Source: JAZDCJ01 sp036311985
GTDB taxonomy: Bacteria > Actinomycetota > Actinomycetes > Actinomycetales > Micrococcaceae
Reading direction: 5' to 3' (one strand)
Assembly: GCF_036311985.1 (NCBI RefSeq)
Contig: NZ_JAZDCJ010000013.1
Length of the DNA: 64,000 nucleotides
In this document: positions 27,082 to 36,366 of the stretch, in pieces
How the letters are laid out: each line of letters starts with the position of its first letter
Numbering within the stretch: position 1 is the stretch's first letter
Position numbers and translations under genes: made by a program
Notes under the pieces: generated by a model
The model's input: only the letters and a program-made list of their open reading frames with translations
What the model was told of the DNA's origin: nothing
Databases searched by the model: none

Positions 27082-30000
27082 CTACGGTGTCTGGCGCAGG
27101 ACGGCCACGTCGCCGGAGTGCCAGTTCGCCGTCAGCAGCTCCAGCACCCCGTCCGCGTCCAGGTCCGCGGCGTGGACCGCGAAGGGCGTGAGCCCGACCG
27201 GCGCGCTGAGCGGTTCGGCGTAGCCGCCCGAGCCGGTGCCGAACAGCACGGTCAGGCTCGTCGGCGTCGACCCGTTGGGGTAGTTGCCGTGGGTGTTGGC
27301 GGTGACGATGTCCAGCACCCCGTCCCCGTCCAGGTCGGCGACGGCCGCGGCCTTCGGGTGCGGTCCGACGTCGTGGAACACCGTGTCCGCGAAGGTCCCG
27401 TCCGCGCGGCCCGCCAGGATGCCGACGACGTTGCCGATCTCCGCCGTGACCAGTAGGTCCGGAATCCCGTCGCCCGTGAGCTCGACGAGCTGCAGGTTGT
27501 GCGGACCCAGCCCCGACCAATACTCGACGGGGGCCGCGAAGCCTCCTTCCCCATCGTTCAACAGGACGGTCACCCGGTTGGATCCGTAGGCCGCCACCGC
27601 CAGGTCCAACTGCCCGTCCTGGTTGAAATCGGACGAGACGAGCGAGTGTCCCGCGTTGCCCGCCGGGAAGAACGCCGGCTCGCCGAGCTCCCCGTCGCCG
27701 AGACCCGGCAGGAGCGCCGCGTCGTCGCCGCCCCAGCAGGCCACGGCCACGTCCAGCACGCCGTCCCCGTCGAAGTCGGCGACCTCTACCTCGTGCGGGC
27801 GCAGGCAGGCCGCGTACGTGACGGCCTCCGCGAACGTGCCGTCCCCGGCACCGAGGAACACCGCGACGTCGTCGCCGACGGTCGAGTCCTGGTTGGCCGT
27901 GACGAGGTCCAGCGTCCCGTTACCGTCGAGGTCCACGACCGCGGCGTACTTCGGGAAGCTGCCGGGTCCCGTCGAGTAGCGGGTCGGGGCCGCGAACGTC
28001 CCGTCCCCGTTGCCGCGGGCGACCGCCACCGCGTCGAGTCCGGCGACCGCCGCCACGACGTCGAGGACGCCGTCGCCGTCGAGGTCCGCCGTTGTCACCG
28101 AGTGCGTGTTCGCACCCGTCGCCACCGGCGCCAAGGTCTCGACGGACCAACCGGGGTCGCCCGGCTCGGTCGGATCAGTGGGATCGGTCGGGTCCGTCGG
28201 GTCCGTCGGGTCCGTCGGATCAGTGGGATCCGTCGGGTCAGTGGGATCGGTCGGGTCGGTCGGGTCGGTCGGGTCGGTCGGGTCCGTGGGATCCGTCGGA
28301 TCGGTCGGGTCGGTCGGGTCGGTCGGGTCCGTGGGATCCGTCGGATCGGTCGGATCGACGGCGCCGCACTCGACGCGTGCGCTGCCCCATGAGGCGTGGT
28401 CCCACCAGTCGTTGTCGCCCGCATTGGTGACCTCGAGCGTCAGCCGGTCGACGCCGGTGAAGTCCACCGACAGCGCCACTCCGTCGTCCGAACCGGTCAA
28501 CACCCCGGTCTCCTCCAGCAGCTCCCCGTCGCCGAGAACCCGGAAGACCACCGAGCCGTTGGAACCGACCTCGTCGTCCACCCCGACCACGGCGGAGAAC
28601 ACCGCGCATTGGCCGCCCAGGAGCACCGAGACCGAACTCGCCGCATGCACTCCCAGACCACGCTCGAAGACCGTCCCGCCAATACTGATCGGCAAGCCGT
28701 CACCTGAACCGTCCTCGCCGTTGGACTGGTCCAGCTCCACCGGACCATAGCCGTTGGACACGTCGATCAGCTCCAGCTCGGAGACCCACGCCGACTCCGT
28801 CGGCTCGCCCGGGTCGGTCGGATCCGTCGGATCCGTCGGATCAGTGGGATCCGTGGGATCCGTCGGATCCGTCGGATCCCCCGCATCCAGCGCGATCGAG
28901 TCGAACTGCGCCGCCGCCGGCGGATACCCGCCGTGCGAGGAGAGCGCGAAGCCCACGAACTGGCCGGGCACCGGGGCCCAGTCGAAGGTGTCGAACGGCG
29001 TCCAGGAAGCTCCGTCGTCGGACAGGGACGCCGTCACGGTGCCGCCGCTTCGCTCCAGGCGCAGCCATCCGGCGTCGTACTCCTGCGTGCTGCCGACGAC
29101 GGACGTCGGCGCGCCGGCCTCGGCGCGGCGCTGGAGCATCGCCAGCCCGCCGCCGGTCGCGACGAACGCGGCGTTCGCGGCGTCCGCCCCGAGCCCGTTG
29201 CGCAGCATGATCCCGGCCTTCGCCCAGTCGTCGTGGACGTCGAGCGAGGCCACGCGCCCTGTGAGGGAGAAGTCGCCCTCGGCCGGGGCGTAGACGTAGC
29301 GGAACTGGTCGCCCGTTCCCCAGATGTCCGTGCCGCCGACACCGAGCGAAAGCACCGCGCCGTCGAACGCCGCGGCACCCGGGTCATAGGGCGTGCCGAC
29401 GGCCCGCGTCTGCCAGGGATCCGGCATCCCGATCGGCGAGCCCACGCTGTACTCGAGGGCGGCGGTCGCCTGCGCCCCCAGCGAATCGGTGACGACGGCG
29501 GTCACCGTCCGCTCCCCGGGGCTCGTGAAGTCGTGGACCAGCTCCAGGCCGGTCCCCAGCGGTTCCCCGTCCTCGAGCCACGTCACCGTCAGGGCGTCGT
29601 TCTCCGGATCCGCGACGGTCGCGGTCAGCCGGGCCGTCAGCGGCGCGGGGCCGCTGAGCGCGCCCTGGGCCTGCACCGAGATGGTCGGGGGCAGGTTCTC
29701 GTAGACGGCCGTGAAGCTGCGCGGATCGGTCCCCGCGGTGAAGTTCCGCGACCTGGACTCGACCCCGTCGCTCCAGCCCGTGAACGTCCGGCGGGCCTGG
29801 ATCGGCGCCACGGACAGCGTCTGCTCGGAGGCACGCACGGGCCGGATCACGGCCGGGCCGTGGACCTGCAGGCCCTCGTCCTCGTAGCTGACCGCGAGTC
29901 CCTCGGGCTGGGTGTGGACCTCGTACTCCAGCCGGTCCGGGTGCGCAGCGCGACACGCCACGTCCTCGAGCCCGCTCGGCCCGCGGACGGTCAGGCAGAT

Positions 30001-32151
30001 CTCGTACCAGGTCTCGTCCCCATGCTCGTCGACCTCCACGGAGCCCGTGCTGATGCCCGGCTGCTCCGGGTCCTCGGCCCACGTCGGGGTCACGTAGTGC
30101 ATGTGGGTGTTGTGCCAGAGCCGGACCTCCCAGCGGTGCTCGGAGACCGGGATCGCTTCGCCGGCCGCCTGCCCGCCGCCGCTGAACACCAGGTCGTCTC
30201 CGACCTGGTAGACCTCGGGCGCGAGCGAGGCGACCTCGGCCATCGGCGGATCCGTGCCGGCGCTGACGATCACCTCGGAGGTGTGGCTGAGCTGCTCGGG
30301 GCTGTCGTCCGTCACCGTGAGCCGCGCGGTGTGCACGCCGGATTCGGTGTAGACGTGCGTCGGCGAGTCCTCGGTGCTGGCGGGGCTGCCGTCGCCGAAG
30401 TCCCAGCTGTAGCTGAGCGAGTCGCCGTCCGGGTCGTAGGATTGCGCGCCATTGAACTCGACCGTGAGCGGCACGGTCCCGCTCGTCCGGTCAGCGGTGG
30501 CGATCGCCGTGGGCGGGAAGTTGCCCGCTCCGACGTACCGGATGCGCCGCACCTCGCCGCCGCTCGAGGAGTACTTGACCCAGTAGATGTTGGAGTCGGG
30601 CCCGGTGAGCAGCTGCACGGGTCCGGATCCGGTCGAGGCGGCGAGCCCGAACGTGCCGACCTCGGAGACCGCCCCGCCCTCGTCGAAGTGCACGGCGCGG
30701 ATCCAGCGGCGGTCGTAGTCGGTGATGAACAAGGCGCCGTAGTACTCGGCCGGGTAGTAGGACCCCTCGTAGAAGGTGCCCGCGTTGGCGGAGGCGCCAC
30801 CGGCGGAATGGTCGTAGCTGTAGCGCGGGGCGGTCACGGCGTCGACGCCCTGGGCGTAGACGGCCGCGCAGCCGGCCGCGGTGGCCTGGCTCGTGGCGTA
30901 CGTGCCCTGCTGCAGGCTGACCGTGTTGGCGCCCTCGGTGCCGGAAGCGGCGCCGCCCTCGTAGCAGGGCCAGCCGAAGTTGGCGCCCTTGCCCGTGTTG
31001 ATCTCCTCCCAGGTCCCCCAGCCGACGTCGCCGACCCACGGCGCGCCGCTGCCCGGGTGGATGGCCACCCGGAACGGGTTGCGCAGGCCGTAGGACCAGA
31101 CCTTCGATCGGTTGGATCCGGGGTCGGCGGGATCGTAGAAGGGGTTGTCCGGCAGGCCGTCGCCGGTCGCGGGGTCGATCCGCAGGACCTTGCCGGAGAG
31201 CGAGTCGAGGTCCTGGGTCAGCAGGGCGCGGGGGTCGATCGAGTTGTAGTTCGCGCCGTCGCCGTTGGTGAGGAACATGCTGCCGTCGGGCGCGAACGCC
31301 ACGGAGCCGATCGTGTGCGAGTTCTCGTCGGAGGCCAGGCAGTCGCGGATCGGTTCCCCGGCGAGGGTCCCGCCGGTCATGCAGGAGACGAACGCGTCGT
31401 CGCGGCCGTCGTTCTCGTTGCCGATATTCTCGCGGATGCTGTTGGTGCCGGCGAGCACGACGCCGGAGCCCGGCACGGCGCGCAGGTATCCGTGGGCGGG
31501 GTCGGCGGTGAAGCGCTCGAGGCGGGAGACGCGGCCGGCTACGGGCCAGCCCTGGTCCGGGTTCACGCCGGGCGGGTCGTAGGTGTACAGAAGGTACACG
31601 TACGGTTCGGCGGGGAACTCGGGGTGGACCGCGAGCCCCAAGAGCCCGCGGTCGTCGTTGTCGTGGACGATGTCGGAGAGGTTGATGAACGGCTCGGCGA
31701 GCAGCCCGCCGTCCTCGACGACGCGCACGATCCCCGACTTCAGCGCGACGAACATCCCGCCCTCGGGCGTGAACGCGACGGCCGTCGGGTACGGCAGCCC
31801 GCCGACGACCTGCTCGTCGATGAAGCCCGGCGGCAGCCCCGTGAGGCTCGCGTGGCTCGGCGGCGCCGCGGGCAGTGCGACGAGGATCGAGCCGACGAGC
31901 GCGAGCACGGCCGCAGCGACGACGGAACGCACGCCCCGGCGTCGGAATCCCGGCCGGCCGGTCGTCTGCTTCCGGCGACCGGGTGCGTCGGCCGCCCGCT
32001 TCCCGCGACCGGATGCGCCCGGCCCCGCTTCCGCGCCCGCCGCACGGCGCGCCAACCCAGCGCGCCCCACCTCAGCGGCGCGCCCCCGCACGCCCCGTTC
32101 CGGCGGCCCGCTCCCGTTGCCGCGTTGCTCGTTCCACGTCTCCTGGCCCAT
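27082..32151 (-). CDS. Giant secreted glucose/sorbosone dehydrogenase-like multidomain protein
   Basis: A 1,689-residue exported protein. ATG 32151 follows AAGGAGG by nine bases. A very long basic leader (75 residues) precedes a hydrophobic helix at 76-94 and a probable cleavage near 102. Then come: a GSDH-type six-bladed propeller, about 105-550 (NGDGANYNSIDP, WSYGLRNPFRVAIHP); a PKD domain (SYSWDFGDGS); further Ig-like domains; a DUF1349-like beta-sandwich, about 910-1085; Asp-Pro-Thr linker 1; an NPCBM-like sugar-binding module, about 1120-1262; a longer DPT linker; and FG-GAP/VCBS repeats, 1335-1689 (TADLDGDGVLDVV). It probably oxidises or binds extracellular sugars. It follows the polysaccharide operon by 177 bases, suggesting action on that matrix. 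Confidence 0.88.
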   Translation of the reverse strand: MGQETWNEQRGNGSGPPERGVRGRAAEVGRAGLARRAAGAEAGPGASGRGKRAADAPGRRKQTTGRPGFRRRGVRSVVAAAVLALVGSILVALPAAPPSHASLTGLPPGFIDEQVVGGLPYPTAVAFTPEGGMFVALKSGIVRVVEDGGLLAEPFINLSDIVHDNDDRGLLGLAVHPEFPAEPYVYLLYTYDPPGVNPDQGWPVAGRVSRLERFTADPAHGYLRAVPGSGVVLAGTNSIRENIGNENDGRDDAFVSCMTGGTLAGEPIRDCLASDENSHTIGSVAFAPDGSMFLTNGDGANYNSIDPRALLTQDLDSLSGKVLRIDPATGDGLPDNPFYDPADPGSNRSKVWSYGLRNPFRVAIHPGSGAPWVGDVGWGTWEEINTGKGANFGWPCYEGGAASGTEGANTVSLQQGTYATSQATAAGCAAVYAQGVDAVTAPRYSYDHSAGGASANAGTFYEGSYYPAEYYGALFITDYDRRWIRAVHFDEGGAVSEVGTFGLAASTGSGPVQLLTGPDSNIYWVKYSSSGGEVRRIRYVGAGNFPPTAIATADRTSGTVPLTVEFNGAQSYDPDGDSLSYSWDFGDGSPASTEDSPTHVYTESGVHTARLTVTDDSPEQLSHTSEVIVSAGTDPPMAEVASLAPEVYQVGDDLVFSGGGQAAGEAIPVSEHRWEVRLWHNTHMHYVTPTWAEDPEQPGISTGSVEVDEHGDETWYEICLTVRGPSGLEDVACRAAHPDRLEYEVHTQPEGLAVSYEDEGLQVHGPAVIRPVRASEQTLSVAPIQARRTFTGWSDGVESRSRNFTAGTDPRSFTAVYENLPPTISVQAQGALSGPAPLTARLTATVADPENDALTVTWLEDGEPLGTGLELVHDFTSPGERTVTAVVTDSLGAQATAALEYSVGSPIGMPDPWQTRAVGTPYDPGAAAFDGAVLSLGVGGTDIWGTGDQFRYVYAPAEGDFSLTGRVASLDVHDDWAKAGIMLRNGLGADAANAAFVATGGGLAMLQRRAEAGAPTSVVGSTQEYDAGWLRLERSGGTVTASLSDDGASWTPFDTFDWAPVPGQFVGFALSSHGGYPPAAAQFDSIALDAGDPTDPTDPTDPTDPTDPTDPTDPGEPTESAWVSELELIDVSNGYGPVELDQSNGEDGSGDGLPISIGGTVFERGLGVHAASSVSVLLGGQCAVFSAVVGVDDEVGSNGSVVFRVLGDGELLEETGVLTGSDDGVALSVDFTGVDRLTLEVTNAGDNDWWDHASWGSARVECGAVDPTDPTDPTDPTDPTDPTDPTDPTDPTDPTDPTDPTDPTDPTDPTDPTDPTDPTDPTDPTDPTEPGDPGWSVETLAPVATGANTHSVTTADLDGDGVLDVVAAVAGLDAVAVARGNGDGTFAAPTRYSTGPGSFPKYAAVVDLDGNGTLDLVTANQDSTVGDDVAVFLGAGDGTFAEAVTYAACLRPHEVEVADFDGDGVLDVAVACWGGDDAALLPGLGDGELGEPAFFPAGNAGHSLVSSDFNQDGQLDLAVAAYGSNRVTVLLNDGEGGFAAPVEYWSGLGPHNLQLVELTGDGIPDLLVTAEIGNVVGILAGRADGTFADTVFHDVGPHPKAAAVADLDGDGVLDIVTANTHGNYPNGSTPTSLTVLFGTGSGGYAEPLSAPVGLTPFAVHAADLDADGVLELLTANWHSGDVAVLRQTP
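28160..28357 (-). repeat. 9-bp tandem repeat encoding the long Asp-Pro-Thr linker
   Basis: About 20 in-frame copies of a GACCCGACC-type nonamer with synonymous variation, encoding (DPT)n between the NPCBM-like module and the FG-GAP repeats. A shorter run of about seven copies (about 28800-28885) precedes the NPCBM-like module. Confidence 0.9.
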
Positions 32152-32328
32152 GTCCCTTTGCCTCCTTGCGAGTACACCGGGGGCTCCCCCCACCAGCGTG
32201 TGATCCGTTGTGTCCTCGGCGCCGCGGCGCTGGCTGTTGTGGTGTCGTGTTGCCCACTGGTCGCGGTTTTCAGGTGTCTCACGCCGCGGCGCCCGTTGGC
32301 CGCGGCTTCCAGGCGCCGCGGTCCGCGC

Positions 32329-33534
32329 CTAGGGCGCGGTGATGCCCGCCGCCCTCCTCCGTCCGCTCGCCTTGCCGCGGGCGGCGATGCCGTAGGCGGC
32401 GGCAAGGGATTCGACGATGGCCCCGGGGGCCGTGGTCCGCTGGACCCAGGCCGCCGCGGCGCGGGCGCGGGCGCGTCCGGCGGCCGGGTCGGCGAGGGCC
32501 GCGGAGAGGGTGCGCGCGGCGTCGTCGGGCTCGTTGGGGAGCACGCAGACGCCGGCGGCTCCGTCGGCTCCGAGCGTCGGGGCGACCTCGGGCGAGACGG
32601 CGCAGGGGACGCCCGCGCGCATCGCCTCGAGGACGGCGACGGACATCCCCTCCCAGCGCGACGGCTGGAGGTAGAGGTCGGCCCCGGCGAGCGCGCGGTC
32701 CTTCTCCTCCCCCGTGACGACTCCGGCGAAGTCGAGGTTCGGCGGGGCGGCGTCGATGAGGCGCCGGGCGCCGTCGGGGTCGTTCTTGTCGAAGGTCCCG
32801 TGGACGGTGAAGTCGATCCCGGGCAGCCGGGCGGCGAGCTCGGCGATCCGGTCCAGCCCCTTCTGGTGGACGTCGTACCGGGCGAGCGTCAGGACGCGGG
32901 GACGCGGTACGACGCCGGGGCCCCCGCCCGTGCCCGGGGCCGCCGGGATGCCGTCCCCGGCCGGGGCGACGACGCCGGACGGGTGGGGCGCGGCGCCCGG
33001 GTCGCCGGTGCCGCCGATGCCGCCGGTCCAGCGCGGCACGTCGGCCGGGTCGCCGGCGAGCAGGTTCGCGACGATGCGGGTCCCGGCGCGCGGCGCGGCG
33101 GCGAGCACGTCGTCGCGTTCCTGGCCGCTGAGGCACACCACGGCGCGGGCCCGGCGCAGCATGGGCGCGTCCACGAGCCGGATCCACCACGCCTTGCGCA
33201 CGGCCTGGCGGCGGCGCGCCGCCGCGGCGAGGCCGGAATGCGGTGAAACGACGTAGGGCACGGCGTGCGCCCGGCACCACAGGGCCAGCAGGGCGTGCGC
33301 GGGCCGGTAGACGGAGTGGAAGTGCACGGCGTCGGGAGCGAAGCGGGCCAGTTCCCGCTTGGCGCGGAACAGCGGCGGCGGCTCGCCGGCATCGGACTCC
33401 GCCCACGCGGGTCCGAGGACCAGGACGGTGGCACCGCGCCTCTCCTGTTCGGCGGCCAGGGTCGCGACGACGGCGCCGATCCCATCCGCGGCGGACGCGG
33501 AGCCGCCGAGGTTCACGTGCGCGATCCGGCTCAT
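32329..33534 (-). CDS. Glycosyltransferase family 4
   Basis: A 401-residue GT-B glycosyltransferase. It opens RIAHVNLGGSASAADGIGAVV with a Gly-rich N-terminal loop. The C-terminal donor domain carries LTLARYDVHQKGLDRIAELA and the GT4 motif DLYLQPSRWEGMSVAVLEAM. A Gly/Pro-rich insert of about 40 residues between the two halves (PHPSGVVAPAGDGIPAAPG ... GPGVVPRPRV) contains a dispersed-motif copy at 32908 read in the GVVP frame. ATG 33534 overlaps the preceding gene as ATGA. Last gene of the polysaccharide operon. Sugar specificity is unknown. Confidence 0.9.
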   Translation of the reverse strand: MSRIAHVNLGGSASAADGIGAVVATLAAEQERRGATVLVLGPAWAESDAGEPPPLFRAKRELARFAPDAVHFHSVYRPAHALLALWCRAHAVPYVVSPHSGLAAAARRRQAVRKAWWIRLVDAPMLRRARAVVCLSGQERDDVLAAAPRAGTRIVANLLAGDPADVPRWTGGIGGTGDPGAAPHPSGVVAPAGDGIPAAPGTGGGPGVVPRPRVLTLARYDVHQKGLDRIAELAARLPGIDFTVHGTFDKNDPDGARRLIDAAPPNLDFAGVVTGEEKDRALAGADLYLQPSRWEGMSVAVLEAMRAGVPCAVSPEVAPTLGADGAAGVCVLPNEPDDAARTLSAALADPAAGRARARAAAAWVQRTTAPGAIVESLAAAYGIAARGKASGRRRAAGITAP

Positions 33535-33731
33535 GCGCTCACCACCACGAAGCGGGCGGCGATCAGCACGATCGCCAGCAGCACGGCCAGGCTCGCCGCG
33601 ATCCGCAGCGGCCACAGGGCGCGCTGGATCGGGCTGTTGGGGAGCCCGGCGATCGAGGCGCCCACGAGGAGCGGGAGCGAGGCCAGGCACAGCAGCAGTG
33701 CCGCGGGACTGGTCAGGAACGCGTAGTCCAT
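33531..33731 (-). CDS. 66-residue membrane protein in polysaccharide operon
   Basis: A small protein with two hydrophobic helices (LTSPAALLLCLASLPLLVGA and LRIAASLAVLLAIVLIAARF). It begins inside the 33713 gene (19-base overlap) and ends with an ATGA overlap onto the GT4 gene. These overlaps make it a convincing gene despite its size. Role unknown; possibly an accessory of polymerisation or export. Confidence 0.75.
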   Translation of the reverse strand: MDYAFLTSPAALLLCLASLPLLVGASIAGLPNSPIQRALWPLRIAASLAVLLAIVLIAARFVVVSA

Positions 33732-34114
33732 TGCTTCACCTCCATCACGGCCCACATCAGGGCAACGGCCGCGGTCAGGATGCCGGCGATCGCCTGCGGG
33801 GAGTAGTCCCCGGTGAGCACCAGGAGCTGGCTGACCACGATGACGGCGGAGATTCCGCCGCCGGCGGCGACGGCGATCCGCAGGGCGCCCTCGTGGTTCC
33901 AGAAGCCGGAGGCGACCATGGCCACCCCGGCGCCGAAGAGCATGAACGGGGCGATGACGCCCGACGCCCACGCGCCCGTGGCCCCGGAGGCCAGGAGCGC
34001 CACGGCGCCGAGGCCCCACGCCAGCACGAGCGCCAGGAGCGCGCGCCGCACGGCGAACGGCGAGCGCCGGGGTGGCGGTGCGACGGCCGGTGGCTGTTCC
34101 CTGGTGTCCTGCAT
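33713..34114 (-). CDS. Small membrane protein in polysaccharide operon
   Basis: A 133-residue protein with a Pro/Arg-rich N-terminus and four hydrophobic segments spread from residue 27 to 127 (LLALVLAWGLGAVALLASG, VIAPFMLFGAGVAMVASGF, LRIAVAAGGGISAVIVVSQLL, IAGILTAAVALMWAVM). It begins five bases after the large membrane gene stops. Not recognised. Confidence 0.75.
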   Translation of the reverse strand: MQDTREQPPAVAPPPRRSPFAVRRALLALVLAWGLGAVALLASGATGAWASGVIAPFMLFGAGVAMVASGFWNHEGALRIAVAAGGGISAVIVVSQLLVLTGDYSPQAIAGILTAAVALMWAVMEVKQWTTRS

Positions 34115-34119
34115 GGCTC

Positions 34120-36366
34120 TCACTCTCCTGATTCCGGCTGGAAGCGGTAAGCGGCCCCGGCCCCGTTGGAGCAGACCAGGGTGTAGCGCGGGTCGGCGGC
34201 GAGCGCGGCATTCAGCGTCTCGCCCCAGTCGGCGGGCGCGCCGAGGGCTCGCTCCGCGTAGACGAGCTGCGGTTCGCTGACGATCACGTAGCCGCCTCCG
34301 TCGGCCTCCATGAGCTGCCAGCCGATGCCGTCGGGGTCGGTCACGTCGAACGACATCTCGTTGACGGTGAGGTGGTAGTGCCGGGCGACGTCGCGGAACT
34401 GCCAGGCCAGGTGCGGGCTGACGGCGAGGATCGCGGTGCCGGCCGGGGCGGAGCGGTAGAGGCACTCGCCGAGCGCCACCTCCTCGGGCGTGACCCGTTC
34501 GAACGACTCGTTGCCGTACTTGGCCACGAGGAACAGGGGCGAGGCGAGGGCCGCGGCAAGCACCACGGCGACGCCGGCCTTCCACCCCAGGCGCAGCGCG
34601 GGCGCGAACGCCTGGGCGAGAAGGATCGCGACGAACGGCGTGGCGTAGAGGAAGACGCGCAGCATGACCTCGCCTCCATAGTCCTGCAGGAGCACGAGCG
34701 CGGCGGGCGCGGCGGCGAGGAGCGGGACGGTGAGGTCGAGCCCCCGGGCGGCGCGCACCGCCCGCGCGAATCCGGCGAACGCGCCGACGCCGAGCAGGCC
34801 GACGTAGAGCATGCGCAGGTCCAGGACCCGGGCGTGCTCTTCGGAGACCTGCGGCTTGGGCGCGACGGTGTTCTGGAACACGGCGCCGGGGTCGCCGACC
34901 TGCCCGAAGACGTCGTCGAGATGGGAGATCCAGTAGTCGATCGCGCCCCACGAGGTCCACAGCAGGGCGGTGAGGCCGACGAGGACAGGCAGGAGGACCG
35001 AGCGCAGGCGGCGCGCCATCCAGAGGGCGCCGAGCTGCATGGCGAGCACGAACGGCGTGAGCTGGTGGCTCGCGGCGAGCGCGGCGGCGAGCAGGGTGAT
35101 GAGCAGCACGGCGGCGGTCTGGGTGCCGACGGGGACCTTGGCGCTGCCGGGCACGACGCCGGGGCCGCGCCCGGGTGCCGTCGCCGCCGCGAGCGCGGCG
35201 CCGGGTCCGGACCCGGCCGGCACGGCTTCACGGGTGCCCGCGGCGGCGGGCGCCCCGGGGTCGGCGGGGGCCGACGTCCCGGGCCCCTGGGCAACGGAAC
35301 GTGCGGCGACGGCCTCGACAGCAGGTGCGACGGCAGGTGGGACGGCGGCGGCGGGCGGGGCGTCCGGCGTCGTACTCCGGGCCCCGGAGCCGCGGCGGAG
35401 GCGGGCGGGCCAGCGCAGGACCTTGGGCGGGCCCGTGAGGAAGCCGAGGACGAGCGCGAGCAGGGTCAGCGAGATGAGGATCGCGGAGGCCTGCGGGGCG
35501 AAGTAGTCCTGCCCCACCCAGTTGGCGAAGCCGAAGAGCGCGACGGCGAGCCAGGCCGTGCGCCACGAGGCGCAGAGCCGGCGGGCGATCACGAGCAGGG
35601 GCGCCAGGTAGAGGACCTGGAAGAACACGGGAGCCCACCGCAGCACGGGCTCCGGCACGCCGTCGGCGCTGCCGGAGAGGACCGCGGCCGCGGCGGTGAA
35701 GAACCCGGGCCAGCTGAAGCGCGCGCCGAGCTGCGGCTCCACGTCGAGGTTGACCATGACGGACTCGGTGTAGCCGGCGTGCAGCCACGCGGTCGGGAAG
35801 CGCGCCCACCCCTCCAGCAGCGGCGTGGTGCCGTGCAGGACGGCGGCCAGGACGGCGGTGTTCAGCCCCAGCAGGAGCGGGTGCTCGCGCGCTTGGTGCA
35901 GGAGGACGACGACGGCGGCCGTGGACGCCGCGACGGCCACGTAGAACGTGGCGGGGACGGCATGGATGATGCCGAGCGGCAGCGGCCCCTCGGCGGGGTT
36001 CGCGGCCGCGACCGCCACGTGGCAGACGGCGACAATCAGGGCCGTGAGGCTCGCCCACGCGGCGGCGGGTGGGACGGGGGTGCGCGCGGGGCGGGGCGGG
36101 GTCGTCTGCCCGGGCGACGCCGGGCCGGACGACTGAGGACCGGACGAACCCGGGCCGGGCGAACCCGGGCCGGACGCGGTCGCGGGGCCGGGCGACGACG
36201 CCGGGCCGGACGGCGCGGTGGCCGGGGAGGCCGCGCGGCGCCCCCGCTTCCCGCCCGCTCCGCGGGAGGCCGGCATGTCCTTCCCCGTCCGCTTCTTGGC
36301 GCCCTTGACGGGCGCGGCGACCCTGCGGTCGGCCGTGCCGTCGAAGGCCAGTGCTCCGTTGCTCAT
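34120..36366 (-). CDS. Large polytopic membrane protein of the polysaccharide cluster
   Basis: A 748-residue protein. Residues 1-95 are a Gly/Ser/Pro-rich cytoplasmic region. At least ten hydrophobic segments follow (TALIVAVCHVAVAAANP through VAVVLAAALASPLFLVA), with a low-complexity cytoplasmic loop of about 110 residues near 320-425 that holds two copies of the dispersed motif (35364 and, with one change, 35152). A soluble C-terminal domain of about 120 residues ends the protein. Position and topology suit a polymerase, ligase or GT-C-like glycosyltransferase, but no catalytic motif was recognised. Start ATGA-overlaps the flippase stop. Confidence 0.8.
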   Translation of the reverse strand: MSNGALAFDGTADRRVAAPVKGAKKRTGKDMPASRGAGGKRGRRAASPATAPSGPASSPGPATASGPGSPGPGSSGPQSSGPASPGQTTPPRPARTPVPPAAAWASLTALIVAVCHVAVAAANPAEGPLPLGIIHAVPATFYVAVAASTAAVVVLLHQAREHPLLLGLNTAVLAAVLHGTTPLLEGWARFPTAWLHAGYTESVMVNLDVEPQLGARFSWPGFFTAAAAVLSGSADGVPEPVLRWAPVFFQVLYLAPLLVIARRLCASWRTAWLAVALFGFANWVGQDYFAPQASAILISLTLLALVLGFLTGPPKVLRWPARLRRGSGARSTTPDAPPAAAVPPAVAPAVEAVAARSVAQGPGTSAPADPGAPAAAGTREAVPAGSGPGAALAAATAPGRGPGVVPGSAKVPVGTQTAAVLLITLLAAALAASHQLTPFVLAMQLGALWMARRLRSVLLPVLVGLTALLWTSWGAIDYWISHLDDVFGQVGDPGAVFQNTVAPKPQVSEEHARVLDLRMLYVGLLGVGAFAGFARAVRAARGLDLTVPLLAAAPAALVLLQDYGGEVMLRVFLYATPFVAILLAQAFAPALRLGWKAGVAVVLAAALASPLFLVAKYGNESFERVTPEEVALGECLYRSAPAGTAILAVSPHLAWQFRDVARHYHLTVNEMSFDVTDPDGIGWQLMEADGGGYVIVSEPQLVYAERALGAPADWGETLNAALAADPRYTLVCSNGAGAAYRFQPESGE

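Noticed and set aside
28160..28890. CRISPR-like array
   Set aside because: The 9-bp units are contiguous without spacers and encode the DPT linker in frame.
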